Below, in pieces: positions 45,496 through 53,896 of a DNA stretch of 64,000 nucleotides. The position numbers and the translations under genes are program-made. The stretch lies in contig NZ_JAJJWH010000002.1 of the NCBI RefSeq assembly GCF_020907245.1, positions 124,001-188,000 on the forward strand. Reading direction: 5' to 3'. Source of the stretch: Pontibacter harenae (GTDB lineage: Bacteria; Bacteroidota; Bacteroidia; Cytophagales; Hymenobacteraceae). Under the pieces are notes generated by a model. The model saw only the letters and a program-made list of their open reading frames with translations. It was not told where the DNA came from and searched no databases. The number at the start of each line of letters is the position of its first letter. Position 1 is the stretch's first letter.

Positions 45496-45960
45496 TTAAC
45501 TTTTCACAAACAACCGCTTATCAAATTCAAACGGAACAGTTTCCAGCACCCTGATCTTGCTGAACTCCTGGTGGTGCGGGTTTACAAGGAAGTTATGATT
45601 GCCTTGTACTACTGCCGAGGGCACTTTCATCACCAAAAATACGCTTGCCTGCACAAAGGCATCTCCAATTTCCTGTGAAGCATTCGGGTGCGGAAACGAA
45701 TTCCAATCTGCTGGCAGTTCTGCTGTATTTAGCTCCTTAACAGTAACTTCAGCAGGAATTTCAATCTTAACTAAGTGGTAATCTTTAGGCACGATGCCCA
45801 ATGGCATGTGTACGGCTATTTCTACGGTGCAAAGCGCAATAGACTCGCTGGTGTAAAGCATGGCGGTACCTTTACTGTTCCAGCGCCCGCCCGCCAGTTC
45901 TGCTCCCTTGCCAGACAAATCGTTTTTAAACCTCGCCTTGCTGAGTCGGTATACGATCAT
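45496..45960 (-). CDS. RES-domain toxin (NAD+ phosphorylase type)
   Basis: 154 aa. Matches the RES family: MIVYRLSKARF with the conserved Arg, GGRWNSKGTAMLYTSESIAL with the YTSES core carrying Glu and Ser, then TVEIAVHM. RES toxins degrade NAD+ and stop growth. Its ATG overlaps the stop of the upstream antitoxin gene by 4 nt (ATGA), a classic toxin-antitoxin coupling. Confidence 0.9.
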   Translation of the reverse strand: MIVYRLSKARFKNDLSGKGAELAGGRWNSKGTAMLYTSESIALCTVEIAVHMPLGIVPKDYHLVKIEIPAEVTVKELNTAELPADWNSFPHPNASQEIGDAFVQASVFLVMKVPSAVVQGNHNFLVNPHHQEFSKIRVLETVPFEFDKRLFVKS

Positions 45961-46385
45961 GCCAGCACGCCGTGTTCTATACGAGTCAGTTCATCTTTCA
46001 GCACCCCTATTCCAAAGGTGCTATCTAAGAGTTCCTTTGGCTTTATACCTCCCAGGGCAACATTCTTTGCCTCCAGCCAAGCATCAAAGTTTGCTTGATC
46101 TCCAAACACCTCCACTCCTTTATTATACACCATTGTTATCTCCAGGATTTTCTCGGAGTGCAAAGGATCGAAAGTGCGCTGCTCTTTTTTGTAACGCTGA
46201 AAAGTTCGCTCCGACAGGTGCAAAAAGTTAGACCATTCGGTCGTGCTGAAAGGACTCTTATCTGCTATTGCCTGAAATAAAGTATATTTCACTCCCTCGC
46301 GCACAGCACTGATGAGCATGAAAACATCTTTGTCATCAATCCATTTATAGCTCAGGCTATCGGTTATACTTAGTGCGTGTCCCAT
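45957..46385 (-). CDS. Xre/MbcA-type antitoxin (DUF2384)
   Basis: 142 aa. An N-terminal helical segment is followed by an Xre-like helix-turn-helix (STTEWSNFLHLSERTFQRYK) and the DUF2384 toxin-binding tail (YNKGVEVFGDQANFDAWLEA, DSTFGIGVLKDELTRIEHG). This is the standard partner of RES toxins: it covers the NAD+ site and represses the operon. It is the first gene of the pair, and an operator-like sequence lies just upstream of its start. Confidence 0.9.
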   Translation of the reverse strand: MGHALSITDSLSYKWIDDKDVFMLISAVREGVKYTLFQAIADKSPFSTTEWSNFLHLSERTFQRYKKEQRTFDPLHSEKILEITMVYNKGVEVFGDQANFDAWLEAKNVALGGIKPKELLDSTFGIGVLKDELTRIEHGVLA

Positions 46386-46400
46386 ATCAGTTGTTGTTAC

Positions 46401-46415
46401 CGTATCAAATATACG
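46401..46415 (-). promoter_or_regulatory. Toxin-antitoxin promoter -7 box within a short palindrome
   Basis: The palindrome CGTAT-N5-ATACG contains, on the minus strand, TATATTTG (46406-46413), an exact -7 match, 16-22 bp upstream of the antitoxin ATG. An antitoxin dimer bound here would block the promoter. Near-direct repeats ACTTGTCAT (46418-46426) and AACTGTCAT (46439-46447) lie next to it. Confidence 0.55.
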
Positions 46416-46496
46416 AAACTTGTCATTAAAATAACGTCAACTGTCATATTTAAGTTTCCCTTATAATTTGATGTTAGCCAAACCTCCATAAACACA

Positions 46497-47051
46497 CTAC
46501 TCCTCCCCCAGCAATTCTCTAGCTGAAAGTCTTATGCGGTCAATCCATTTGGTCCATAAAGAATAGGAGAAATACAGAAATACAACTACAGCAACCATGA
46601 TAGCGCCTAGAATCAGTAGTTTCTTAAAATCGAAAACAACATTAGAAGAGAAGAACAGCAGTATACCAATAGTATAAAGAATACTAGCCACCAACGACCA
46701 GGTCCTGATGCGGTAAAGCTGCTGTAGGAAATGCTGCAAAGAATCTTGTATGTTCAACTTCAGGATAGGATGTTGCAGTACAAAAAAACTGTAAAGGTTA
46801 CTGCCCAAGTATAAAAGAGCACCAAAAATTAAAGTTACATTAGCATGCATTGGTTTACTGGATCCGTCGAAGGCATCGTTAAAAAGGAAAAGTAATGCCA
46901 GCATAGCCACAGCCTCTACCACTAGTTTAGTCCTGATTCTGTTCAACACAGGGTGCTGCCTTAACCGCGTCATGCTGTTTAGTTCTTCTTTCTGAAAATG
47001 CTGTCCTGTAGAGGCATTCTGCCAGTTAGCTTTCATTTCATCTAAGTTCAT
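46497..47051 (-). CDS. Membrane protein encoded with the ECF sigma factor
   Basis: 184 aa. The N-terminal cytoplasmic part is about 40 residues (MNLDEMKANWQNASTG, then LNSMTRLRQHPVLNRIRTK). Four hydrophobic helices follow: VVEAVAMLALLFLFNDAF, LIFGALLYLGSNLYSFFVL, SLVASILYTIGILLFFSS, and LLILGAIMVAVVVFLYFSY. It lies 4 bp after the sigma gene, so surely co-transcribed. The position suggests control of the sigma factor, but no zinc-binding anti-sigma motif is visible. Confidence 0.8.
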   Translation of the reverse strand: MNLDEMKANWQNASTGQHFQKEELNSMTRLRQHPVLNRIRTKLVVEAVAMLALLFLFNDAFDGSSKPMHANVTLIFGALLYLGSNLYSFFVLQHPILKLNIQDSLQHFLQQLYRIRTWSLVASILYTIGILLFFSSNVVFDFKKLLILGAIMVAVVVFLYFSYSLWTKWIDRIRLSARELLGEE

Positions 47052-47055
47052 GGTC

Positions 47056-47523
47056 TTAAGCTTTTAGAGTTTGTTTTAGTTTTGATTTGATCCTGTTGAG
47101 CCGCACGCCTACGTTATTTTCACTGATACCAAGCACCTCCGCTATTTCGCGGTAAGAGAAATCTTCCAGGTAAAGCGCCATAAAAGCCTTTTCGGCATCG
47201 TTTAACTGCTGCAAGGCCATGTAAAGCTGTTCCTCCTGTTCATTTATAGCATTAGCTTCTGCGGCAAGTTCAGGTGGGGCGTCGGAATAGGTAATGGCAG
47301 GGCGAGGTTTTCTGAAAGTAGCCAATGCTGTGTTTAGTGCCACCCGATACAGCCACGTGCTTACATCCGCCTGTCGCTTGAATTGAGGATAGGATTTCCA
47401 GAGCTGGAAAACGGTTTCCTGAAACAGATCTTGTCGGTCTTCAGGTGAGCTACGGTAAAGCCTGCATATTTTATGAATAATGCCTTGCTGTTGCTCCATC
47501 AATTCTAGAAACTCAATTTCCAT
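47056..47523 (-). CDS. ECF-type RNA polymerase sigma factor
   Basis: 155 aa. Region 2: EDRQDLFQETVFQLWKSYPQ, then ADVSTWLYRVALNTALATFR. Region 4: LNDAEKAFMALYLEDFSYRE and IAEVLGISENNVGVRLNRIK. Directs RNA polymerase to a small regulon, typically in response to an envelope signal. The downstream membrane gene is the likely controller. No target promoters could be identified by eye. Confidence 0.92.
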   Translation of the reverse strand: MEIEFLELMEQQQGIIHKICRLYRSSPEDRQDLFQETVFQLWKSYPQFKRQADVSTWLYRVALNTALATFRKPRPAITYSDAPPELAAEANAINEQEEQLYMALQQLNDAEKAFMALYLEDFSYREIAEVLGISENNVGVRLNRIKSKLKQTLKA

Positions 47524-47880
47524 AGCGGTGCTTTTCTATTTGCCTTATTAGTTGCAGAAAGGCAAAAAACCTTACAGCTAAATCTAAAAAAATTTGAGGA
47601 TAGGCTTTAGCAGGAAAACAGCAATACCCAAGACGCTCCTCCAAGATGAGTATTTATACAAAAAAGCACTTTTTTATAAACACTATTGTTAAGCGATGAC
47701 AGATATAAATATATGTGCTCCAGGCATGACTTTTGTATGGCTTGTTCTTATTAGAAGCGGGAGGCGAATACAGAACCGTTGTAGCTAATTAGCAAAACTC
47801 GCCTCAGCAAATAAAATCAAATACCATTTAGAGCAACAAGAAATGTAAAAACAGCCTCTACAGAGCTATAATACAATAAG
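47524..47880. other. Intergenic region between divergent genes
   Basis: About 357 bp, AT-rich. Holds the unseen promoter of the sigma operon; a weak self-complementary stretch (AAAAAAG/CTTTTTT at about 47659-47674) is the only structure noticed. No ORF supported. Confidence 0.4.
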
Positions 47881-47911
47881 TTGTTTTGCAAAGCCATATT
47901 TATTAGCTTTA
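47881..47911 (+). promoter_or_regulatory. Promoter of the TPR gene (TTG-N20-TAGCTTTA)
   Basis: TTG at 47881-47883, spacer 20 bp, TAGCTTTA at 47904-47911 (one mismatch to TAnnTTTG), 37 bp before the ATG. Confidence 0.6.
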
Positions 47912-47948
47912 AAAGCTTTTTAACAGCCATACCATATAGAAATTGTTT

Positions 47949-48671
47949 ATGAAGAAGTTATTTTTTGCCGCTGCGGCGCTACTGTTTTCGGCCACCATGT
48001 CTTTTGCCCAGGAGCAGCCAGCACAGCCCGACCCAAAAGTGTTGCCTATGTTTGGAAAGCAAGCCAAAACAGAACAGCAGCAACTGCAGGACGAGAGATT
48101 TCTCTCTAGCTGCGATAAAAGCTTTGCTAACAGACAAGAAGCCAGCAAGTTCTTTTTAGAAAGAGGCTGGGAATATTATAACGAGGGGCAGTTAGATACT
48201 GCAGTATACCGTTTTAACCTGGCATGGCTTTTAAACCCCGATAACAGCGATGCTTACTGGGCCTTCGGATTAGTATCTAACACACAAGGAAAAGTAGAGG
48301 ATGCAATAGGTTTCTTCGAAAAAGCGTTGGTATATACACCTAACAACTCTATGCTTCTTTCTGATGTTGCGAGTTCTTATCTAACGCTGTATAACCAAAA
48401 GCCAAAGAAAAAGAAACTCAAAAAAGCAGCATCTTATGCCGAAAAGGCTTTAAGCCAGGATGCCAACAACGCTTATGCACTCTTAAACTTATCGCAGATC
48501 AAGTATTTTAAGAAGGACTATGCCGAGGCCTGGAGCTACTTTCACAAAGGCAGAGCATTAGACCTGAGGGTAATCGACTACAGCTACGTAACCCTGCTGA
48601 TGGAAAAAATGCCTGATCCTGATGGCTTCTTCAAGTCAACTGCTCCTAGTGGAGAAACAGCAGCTCAGTAA
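47949..48671 (+). CDS. Secreted tetratricopeptide-repeat protein
   Basis: 240 aa from the ATG at 47949; the open frame extends two codons to a TTG. Signal peptide MKKLFFAAAALLFSATMSFAQ. Two to three TPR units with typical spacing: SKFFLERGWEYYNEGQLDTA, AYWAFGLVSNTQGKVEDAIG, AYALLNLSQIKYFKKDYAEA. A periplasmic adaptor or scaffold role is likely; no partner is adjacent. Followed by its own terminator. Confidence 0.85.
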   Translation: MKKLFFAAAALLFSATMSFAQEQPAQPDPKVLPMFGKQAKTEQQQLQDERFLSSCDKSFANRQEASKFFLERGWEYYNEGQLDTAVYRFNLAWLLNPDNSDAYWAFGLVSNTQGKVEDAIGFFEKALVYTPNNSMLLSDVASSYLTLYNQKPKKKKLKKAASYAEKALSQDANNAYALLNLSQIKYFKKDYAEAWSYFHKGRALDLRVIDYSYVTLLMEKMPDPDGFFKSTAPSGETAAQ

Positions 48672-48675
48672 CTAT

Positions 48676-48703
48676 AAAGCCCCTAAAACTAGGGGCTTTT
48701 TTA
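48676..48703 (+). terminator. Rho-independent terminator of the TPR gene
   Basis: 10-bp stem AAAGCCCCTA/TAGGGGCTTT, loop AAAC, followed by a T-run, 5 bp after the stop codon. Confidence 0.92.
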
Positions 48704-48837
48704 TTGCGGCAAGCCTAACAAAGACTGTTCCTGACAACTAGAGTACCCCGCATATTTCTAGTTTAGTTTAAATAGGTGTTTCAGATATTGCCAAGTATAA
48801 AATTGAAGAATTAGGCATCAAAGATTCTAGATTTTTA

Positions 48838-48845
48838 TATATTTG
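48838..48845 (+). promoter_or_regulatory. -7 box TATATTTG of the OmpA-like gene
   Basis: Exact TAnnTTTG match 37 bp before the ATG at 48882. The -33 region lacks a clear TTG. Confidence 0.5.
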
Positions 48846-48881
48846 TTCATCACCCTTAGTAACTTTTAGCCTAGTAATAAT

Positions 48882-49760
48882 ATGAAAAAGAATTTTGTAA
48901 GGGCCTCTGTATACTTGTTGGCAGGTAGTATGGCGCTCTCCTCGTGTGTGGTTTCGAAAAAGAAGTACGAAGACCTGCTTTCAAGAAAAAACGCTTTAGA
49001 AGTAGATAAGTCAGAACTGCAAGAGCAAAAAGCAACACTAGAACAGCAGAAAGCACTACTGGAAGATGAAAAAGCTAACCTGGAGCAAGAGCGTGCACAA
49101 CTAGAACAACAGAAGGCTGAATACCAGGAAAGCCTTGCAAAAGCTCTTAACGAGGGTAAGTCGCTTAGCGAAACGCTAAACATGAGCAAGTCTCAGATTG
49201 ATCGTTTGAATGCTGACCTTAAAGCTCGTGAGGCCCGCTTGGCTGAATTGCAGCGTATTCTGAATGAAAAGGAGAAGGCGGTGGCAAACCTGCGTAACAA
49301 AGTAAGCAGTGCCCTGCTTGGCTTTAACGACAAAGACTTAAGCATTAACGTTCGTAACGGCAAGGTATACGTATCACTGGCTGAGCAGCTTTTGTTTAAC
49401 TCAGGTTCTACTAAAGTAGACCCGAAAGGTGTAGACGCTCTTAAAAAAATAGCTACCGTACTGAAAGAGCAGCAAGATGTAAACGTATTGGTAGAGGGTC
49501 ATACAGACGATGTGCCGATTTCTAAAGGCACAGTAGGCATGCAGGACAACTGGGACCTAAGCGTTTTGCGAGCAACAGAAATAACACGCATTATGGCTGA
49601 AGCAGGCTTAAACCCGACCAGAATCACACCATCTGGGCGTTCTAAGTATGTACCTGTAGATGAAGCCAAAACAAAAGAGGCCCGTCAAAAAAATCGCCGC
49701 ACAGAAATTATCCTGACACCGAAGTTGGATGAGTTGTTCCAGATCTTAGAGACAACCTGA
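48882..49760 (+). CDS. OmpA-family lipoprotein with long coiled coil
   Basis: 292 aa. Lipoprotein signal with Cys22 (MALSSC). A long Lys/Glu/Gln coiled coil (about 27-140, repeats of LEQQKALLEDEKANLEQE type) is followed by an OmpA C-terminal peptidoglycan-binding domain (about 165-285: LLFNSGSTKVDPKGVDAL, VEGHTDDVPISKG, NWDLSVLRATEITRIM, RQKNRRTEIIL). It should tether the outer membrane to the cell wall, with the coiled coil as spacer. Monocistronic. Confidence 0.92.
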   Translation: MKKNFVRASVYLLAGSMALSSCVVSKKKYEDLLSRKNALEVDKSELQEQKATLEQQKALLEDEKANLEQERAQLEQQKAEYQESLAKALNEGKSLSETLNMSKSQIDRLNADLKAREARLAELQRILNEKEKAVANLRNKVSSALLGFNDKDLSINVRNGKVYVSLAEQLLFNSGSTKVDPKGVDALKKIATVLKEQQDVNVLVEGHTDDVPISKGTVGMQDNWDLSVLRATEITRIMAEAGLNPTRITPSGRSKYVPVDEAKTKEARQKNRRTEIILTPKLDELFQILETT

Positions 49761-49776
49761 TCATACAAAGCAAAAT

Positions 49777-49810
49777 AAAAGCGCCAGCCTTATCTAAGGC
49801 TGGCGCTTTT
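49777..49810. terminator. Bidirectional terminator
   Basis: Near-perfect 16-bp inverted repeat AAAAGCGCCAGCCTTA/TAAGGCTGGCGCTTTT between the OmpA-like gene and the convergent DUF2062 gene. Confidence 0.9.
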
Positions 49811-49843
49811 ATTTTATACCCATCTAAGGCAAGTTTGGGTTAT

Positions 49844-50347
49844 CTAAAAAGAAGCTTGCACCTCTACCACAGGCTTCGGCAGCACACGCCGAAAAAGCGG
49901 AATCAGCAAAAAGTACAGAACAAAGCCAATAGGCAATGCCAGTATAGCCCAAGCTGCCAAGCCTGCTAAATTAGCCATCCAAAGCTTCTTAATAGCCTGA
50001 ATCCAATCCGCTTTAAACATAGCTACTATTTCGTCTAAAGAGAGCTGTAGCTTCTCCAAACCCAAAGATAAAATTCCGAGCCTGATAAAAGGGACATACA
50101 ACAGCAACTGTAAAGGCTGTACCAGATAGCTTATAAGTACGGTAGCAGCAATATTTAACCTGAGCCTGGCAGCGACAGCTGTGGCCATGATAGTGGTGAG
50201 CCCAAAAGCAGGTATAATACCTACAATAGAACCCACAGCAACGGTAGCAGAAAGCTTAGAAGGTGTCATGCCCTGCTTCAGCAGAGCGAGCATAGGCTTA
50301 ACAAGCCTGCGCTGAAAAAATGATTGTATAGTTTTTAATATAGACAC
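49844..50347 (-). CDS. DUF2062 membrane protein
   Basis: 167 aa. The core GMTPSKLSATVAVGSIVGII, then PAFGLTTIMATAVAARLRLN and ATVLISYLVQPLQLLLYVPF, matches DUF2062, a small three-to-four-helix inner-membrane family. In some bacteria the domain is fused to glycosyltransferases, but nothing like that is adjacent here. Function unknown. Confidence 0.88.
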   Translation of the reverse strand: MSILKTIQSFFQRRLVKPMLALLKQGMTPSKLSATVAVGSIVGIIPAFGLTTIMATAVAARLRLNIAATVLISYLVQPLQLLLYVPFIRLGILSLGLEKLQLSLDEIVAMFKADWIQAIKKLWMANLAGLAAWAILALPIGFVLYFLLIPLFRRVLPKPVVEVQASF

Positions 50348-50666
50348 CTTAAGTAGTTGAAAATGCCTAGCTATTAGAGCAAGGCAACAGATATGTGGTA
50401 CTAATGCTACATATTTTATACCACAATAGTTTTAAAGTAACCTCCAGACCCAAAATATATTGTATTTTTTTCAAGCATATCAATTTCGGCTTTGTCAGAA
50501 AACAGAAAACATGACCAAAACAGGTACCAGCCGCCATTGAAACAAGAACAGAAACATGAAGCCTTCGCAGCTTATTGATATAAAAATAAATATTTTCTAT
50601 GCTGTTAAACCATTCTAGTAGAACCATGTCTAAACAGGAAAGAAATCATTTATTACCACACTATTC
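50348..50666. other. Intergenic region between divergent genes
   Basis: 319 bp, AT-rich, upstream of the large receptor gene. No hairpin, ORF or full promoter match was identified. Confidence 0.4.
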
Positions 50667-53450
50667 ATGAAAAAACTAACACTGACACTGGTTCTACTGA
50701 TAGCCATTGTTAACGCCTACGCACAAGGTGTTGCTGTGTATGGCACAGTACTCAGCGGAAAAGACACGACTGCTTTACCTGGCGCAGCAGTTATGCTTCA
50801 AGGTGCTGCGGGAAGCAATACGGGTGGTGCAGCAGATGTTGATGGCAAATTCAGAGTTGAAAGAGTTAGTCCAGGACAATACACTGTCATCATCAATTAT
50901 TTGGGGTTCAAGCCTTACAACAGAACGATTCAGGTACAAAACCAGTCTTTGAACTTGGGCAAAATACTCTTGGAAGATGCTTCAGCCACTTTGGGCGAGG
51001 TACAGGTTATAGGTCGTGCCCCACTTGGTGAGCAAAAGGGCGACACTACGCAGTTTAACGCAAAGGCCTTTAAAACTGCACCTGATGCAAGTGCCGAAGA
51101 CCTGGTAACAAAAATGCCAGGCGTAACCATAGAAAACGGAACTGTACAGGCACAAGGCGAAGAGGTTAGGCAAATCATGATAGATGGCAAACGCTACGGT
51201 GGCGATGATGTAAGTTCGGCCTTGCGCAACCTGCCAGCAGACGCCATTGAAAGTGTTCAGGTATACGATAGACAAAGTGATCAGGCAGCATTTAGTGGTT
51301 TTGACGACGGAAACCGTGCCAAAACCTTAAACTTTGTTACCAGAAAAGACCGCAGACAAGGTCATATGGGTAAAGTATCTGCTGGTTACGGTACCGACGA
51401 TCGCTATATGGTGGGCGCGGCTCTCAACATCTTCAACAACGACAGAAAAATAACCATCACTGGCCTCACGAATAACATCAACATGTTTGATTTTTCTATT
51501 GGCGAAACGCCAGGCGGTGGTATGCGTGGCCGAAGAGGCGGCTGGGGCGGTGGTAGCCCGAACGGCATTATTTCTACAAACACCCTTAGCGCAAACTACA
51601 ACGACGTTTGGGGGAAAAAAATTGATGTAAGCAGCAACTACAGCTACAATAACCGCGATATTGTAAACAACCAGTATAAGTTCCGTGAATATACTTCTGG
51701 CTTAAACGCAGGAGACGTACTAACTGAAAACAGCCTGAACAACAATACTGAAGATAACCATAGACTTAACTTCAGATTACAGTACAACATCAACGAAAAT
51801 AACAGGTTGTTAGTAACACCAAGCATCTCACTTCAGCAAAATACTTCTACAATATTCAGAGAAGCAATTACAGCGAACGAAGCAGGTGATCAGTTGGCTA
51901 CCTCCATTAACAGCAACACAACAGACAGCAAGAGCTTCAACTTTAACAATAACATCCTGTACTCACACCGTTTCGGGAAGCCTGGACGTGTATTTACCAC
52001 CAACTTTAACACTTCTTACAGCAGTTCTGATAACAACAGATACGAAAGAGAATCTACGTTAGACCTGGTAGACCCTAACAGAAACGTAACCAGAAATCAG
52101 TTTAACGATATTGAAAGAAACAACCTAGCTTGGTCTGGAAACGCATCTATCTCTGAGCGTGTAGGCGAAAATGCTCTCCTGCAGTTAGAGTACAACATTG
52201 GTAACCAAGTAAACGATTCTGATAAATTAGCTTATGACTTTGATGAAAATACGCAAAGCTATAACGAGCTGAACGTACCGCTAAGCAACTCTTTTGAGAG
52301 CACATACCTGTCTCAGAGCGTTGGGCCAAGCTACCAGTATCGTACCGATAAAACCAGGCTACAGCTAAACGCACGTTACCAGTATGCCACACTTACAAGC
52401 AACGCCCAGTTTCCAGAAGTTTACAACATCAAGCGCAACTTCTCAAACGTACTACCTTCTGCTGAGCTAGAATATAAGTTCTCACAGTCTCAGAGCTTGA
52501 ACATTAACTTCAGAACAGGGACTAACGTGCCTTCTGCTGAGCAACTACAGGAAGTACTTGATATCTCGAACCCGCTGCAGGTAAGCATTGGTAACCCTGA
52601 CCTTGACCAGGATTACCAGAACAGATTGTTTATGCGTTTCAGAAGCTTTAACCCTGAAACAAACCGTGTGTTCTTCTTAGGTGTGTTTGGTACCATGACA
52701 GATAACTTTATCGCCAACAGCGTATACAGTGGCGATAACGTACCAGCCGAACTGATTGAAGGGTATACCCTGCGTACTGGTGCCCGCCTTTACCGCCCAG
52801 TAAACCTAGACGGATATTGGAATGTGCGCTCGTTCTTTAACTACGGACAGCCTATTAACTTTATCAGTTCTAACATTAACTTTAACGGCTCTATTGGTTA
52901 CAGCAGAACGCCAGGTTTGATTGATGATGTGTTAAACTATGCCAACACCACTAACTTAGGATTGGGTGTTAACCTGAGCAGTAACATCAGCGAAAAAGTA
53001 GACTTCAACATCTCTACAAACGGTAACTATAACATTGTAAAGAACACTTCTAACCAGGCTTTACAGAACAACAACTACTTCACGCAGAATTCCAATGCCC
53101 GTTTAAGCTGGATCCTGTGGAAAGACCTGGTGTACCGTACCGAACTGAACCACCAGTTTAACTCAGGTTTATCGTCTGGTGTAGATGCCAGCTACCTGCT
53201 TTGGAACATGAGCGTAGGTAAGAAATTCTTGAAGAGCAAGAAAGCAGAAGTTAGCTTCAGTGTAAACGACCTGCTGAAGCAGAACGTGAGCATCCAACGT
53301 AACGTGACAGAATCTTTTGTTGAAGATGTGCAGTCTACGGTACTACAGCGCTTCTTTATGCTGACACTTACTTACAACATCCGTAACTACAACGGCGAAA
53401 TGCCAGCACAGAACGGTGGATGGGGTGGCCCAGGACGCCCTCCAAGATAG
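50667..53450 (+). CDS. Large outer-membrane beta-barrel receptor with CarboxypepD_reg-like domain (TonB-receptor type)
   Basis: 927 aa. Signal peptide MKKLTLTLVLLIAIVNAYAQ. A carboxypeptidase-regulatory-like domain (about 22-112: VAVYGTVLSGKDTTALPGAA, VSPGQYTVIINYLGFKPY) is followed by a plug-like segment (GEVQVIGRAPL, ASAEDLVTKMPGVTIENG, LPADAIESVQVYDRQS). A long Asn/Ser-rich barrel follows (about 230-910). A Gly/Arg-rich insert (GGGMRGRRGGWGGG) sits near residue 285 and a Gly-rich tail at the end. No SusD partner is adjacent, so a glycan-uptake pair is not supported; an outer-membrane receptor or assembly role is likely. Flanked by its own terminator. Confidence 0.9.
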   Translation: MKKLTLTLVLLIAIVNAYAQGVAVYGTVLSGKDTTALPGAAVMLQGAAGSNTGGAADVDGKFRVERVSPGQYTVIINYLGFKPYNRTIQVQNQSLNLGKILLEDASATLGEVQVIGRAPLGEQKGDTTQFNAKAFKTAPDASAEDLVTKMPGVTIENGTVQAQGEEVRQIMIDGKRYGGDDVSSALRNLPADAIESVQVYDRQSDQAAFSGFDDGNRAKTLNFVTRKDRRQGHMGKVSAGYGTDDRYMVGAALNIFNNDRKITITGLTNNINMFDFSIGETPGGGMRGRRGGWGGGSPNGIISTNTLSANYNDVWGKKIDVSSNYSYNNRDIVNNQYKFREYTSGLNAGDVLTENSLNNNTEDNHRLNFRLQYNINENNRLLVTPSISLQQNTSTIFREAITANEAGDQLATSINSNTTDSKSFNFNNNILYSHRFGKPGRVFTTNFNTSYSSSDNNRYERESTLDLVDPNRNVTRNQFNDIERNNLAWSGNASISERVGENALLQLEYNIGNQVNDSDKLAYDFDENTQSYNELNVPLSNSFESTYLSQSVGPSYQYRTDKTRLQLNARYQYATLTSNAQFPEVYNIKRNFSNVLPSAELEYKFSQSQSLNINFRTGTNVPSAEQLQEVLDISNPLQVSIGNPDLDQDYQNRLFMRFRSFNPETNRVFFLGVFGTMTDNFIANSVYSGDNVPAELIEGYTLRTGARLYRPVNLDGYWNVRSFFNYGQPINFISSNINFNGSIGYSRTPGLIDDVLNYANTTNLGLGVNLSSNISEKVDFNISTNGNYNIVKNTSNQALQNNNYFTQNSNARLSWILWKDLVYRTELNHQFNSGLSSGVDASYLLWNMSVGKKFLKSKKAEVSFSVNDLLKQNVSIQRNVTESFVEDVQSTVLQRFFMLTLTYNIRNYNGEMPAQNGGWGGPGRPPR

Positions 53451-53473
53451 TAAGTACCATTAAAATCAAATGC

Positions 53474-53504
53474 AAAAAAGCCTGCCTCGTGCAGGCTTTT
53501 TTAT
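53474..53504 (+). terminator. Rho-independent terminator
   Basis: 12-bp stem AAAAAAGCCTGC/GCAGGCTTTTTT with loop CTCGT, 24 bp after the receptor gene. Confidence 0.9.
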
Positions 53505-53896
53505 TATAAAAGCAGGCAAAACCCACACTGCAGTAATACCAGTTGATATTTAGCTGCTTCCATATCAGTAAAACAAATAAGGTTTTACATTTCACCTTCA
53601 GAGCAATTAGCCTGTGCCAGGTGCACTAATGACGATTTTTTGTTTGAGCGTTCAGCGAGTTCAAAATCGAATTGATTCTTTTGCTTACTTTTCTCATCAA
53701 GGAGAAAAGTAAGGCCCCGCTGGCGAGGCGAAAAGCTAACAGGGAGCAGTGAACTTCACCAATTGCAGATGGACTTATAGGTTTTTAGAATGTTTGGAGC
53801 AATGGAAGCTCCTTTATACGATTTGATATAAGATTCATAAAGCTCTCCGCAGAAGGCGACGACGTTAATGAGTTAACCTACTACGAACAGAATAGC
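53505..53896. other. Intergenic region carrying a REP-like element
   Basis: About 390 bp without an ORF. Apart from the hairpin element at 53684-53713 and the GC-rich stretch behind it, nothing is recognised; it should end the minus-strand AI-2E transporter transcript. Confidence 0.5.
53684..53713. repeat. REP-like hairpin element
   Basis: Perfect 12-bp inverted repeat CTTACTTTTCTC/GAGAAAAGTAAG with a 6-nt loop, followed by a GC-rich stretch (GGCCCCGCTGGCGAGGCG). I recall similar TTTTGCTTACTTTTCT-type intergenic repeats from other Bacteroidota genomes; only one copy is in this window. No T-run, so not a simple terminator. Confidence 0.5.

Noticed and set aside
50667..53450. Large receptor as part of a SusC/SusD polysaccharide-utilisation locus
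   Set aside because: No SusD-like lipoprotein or glycoside hydrolase gene lies on either side; the gene stands alone behind its own terminator.
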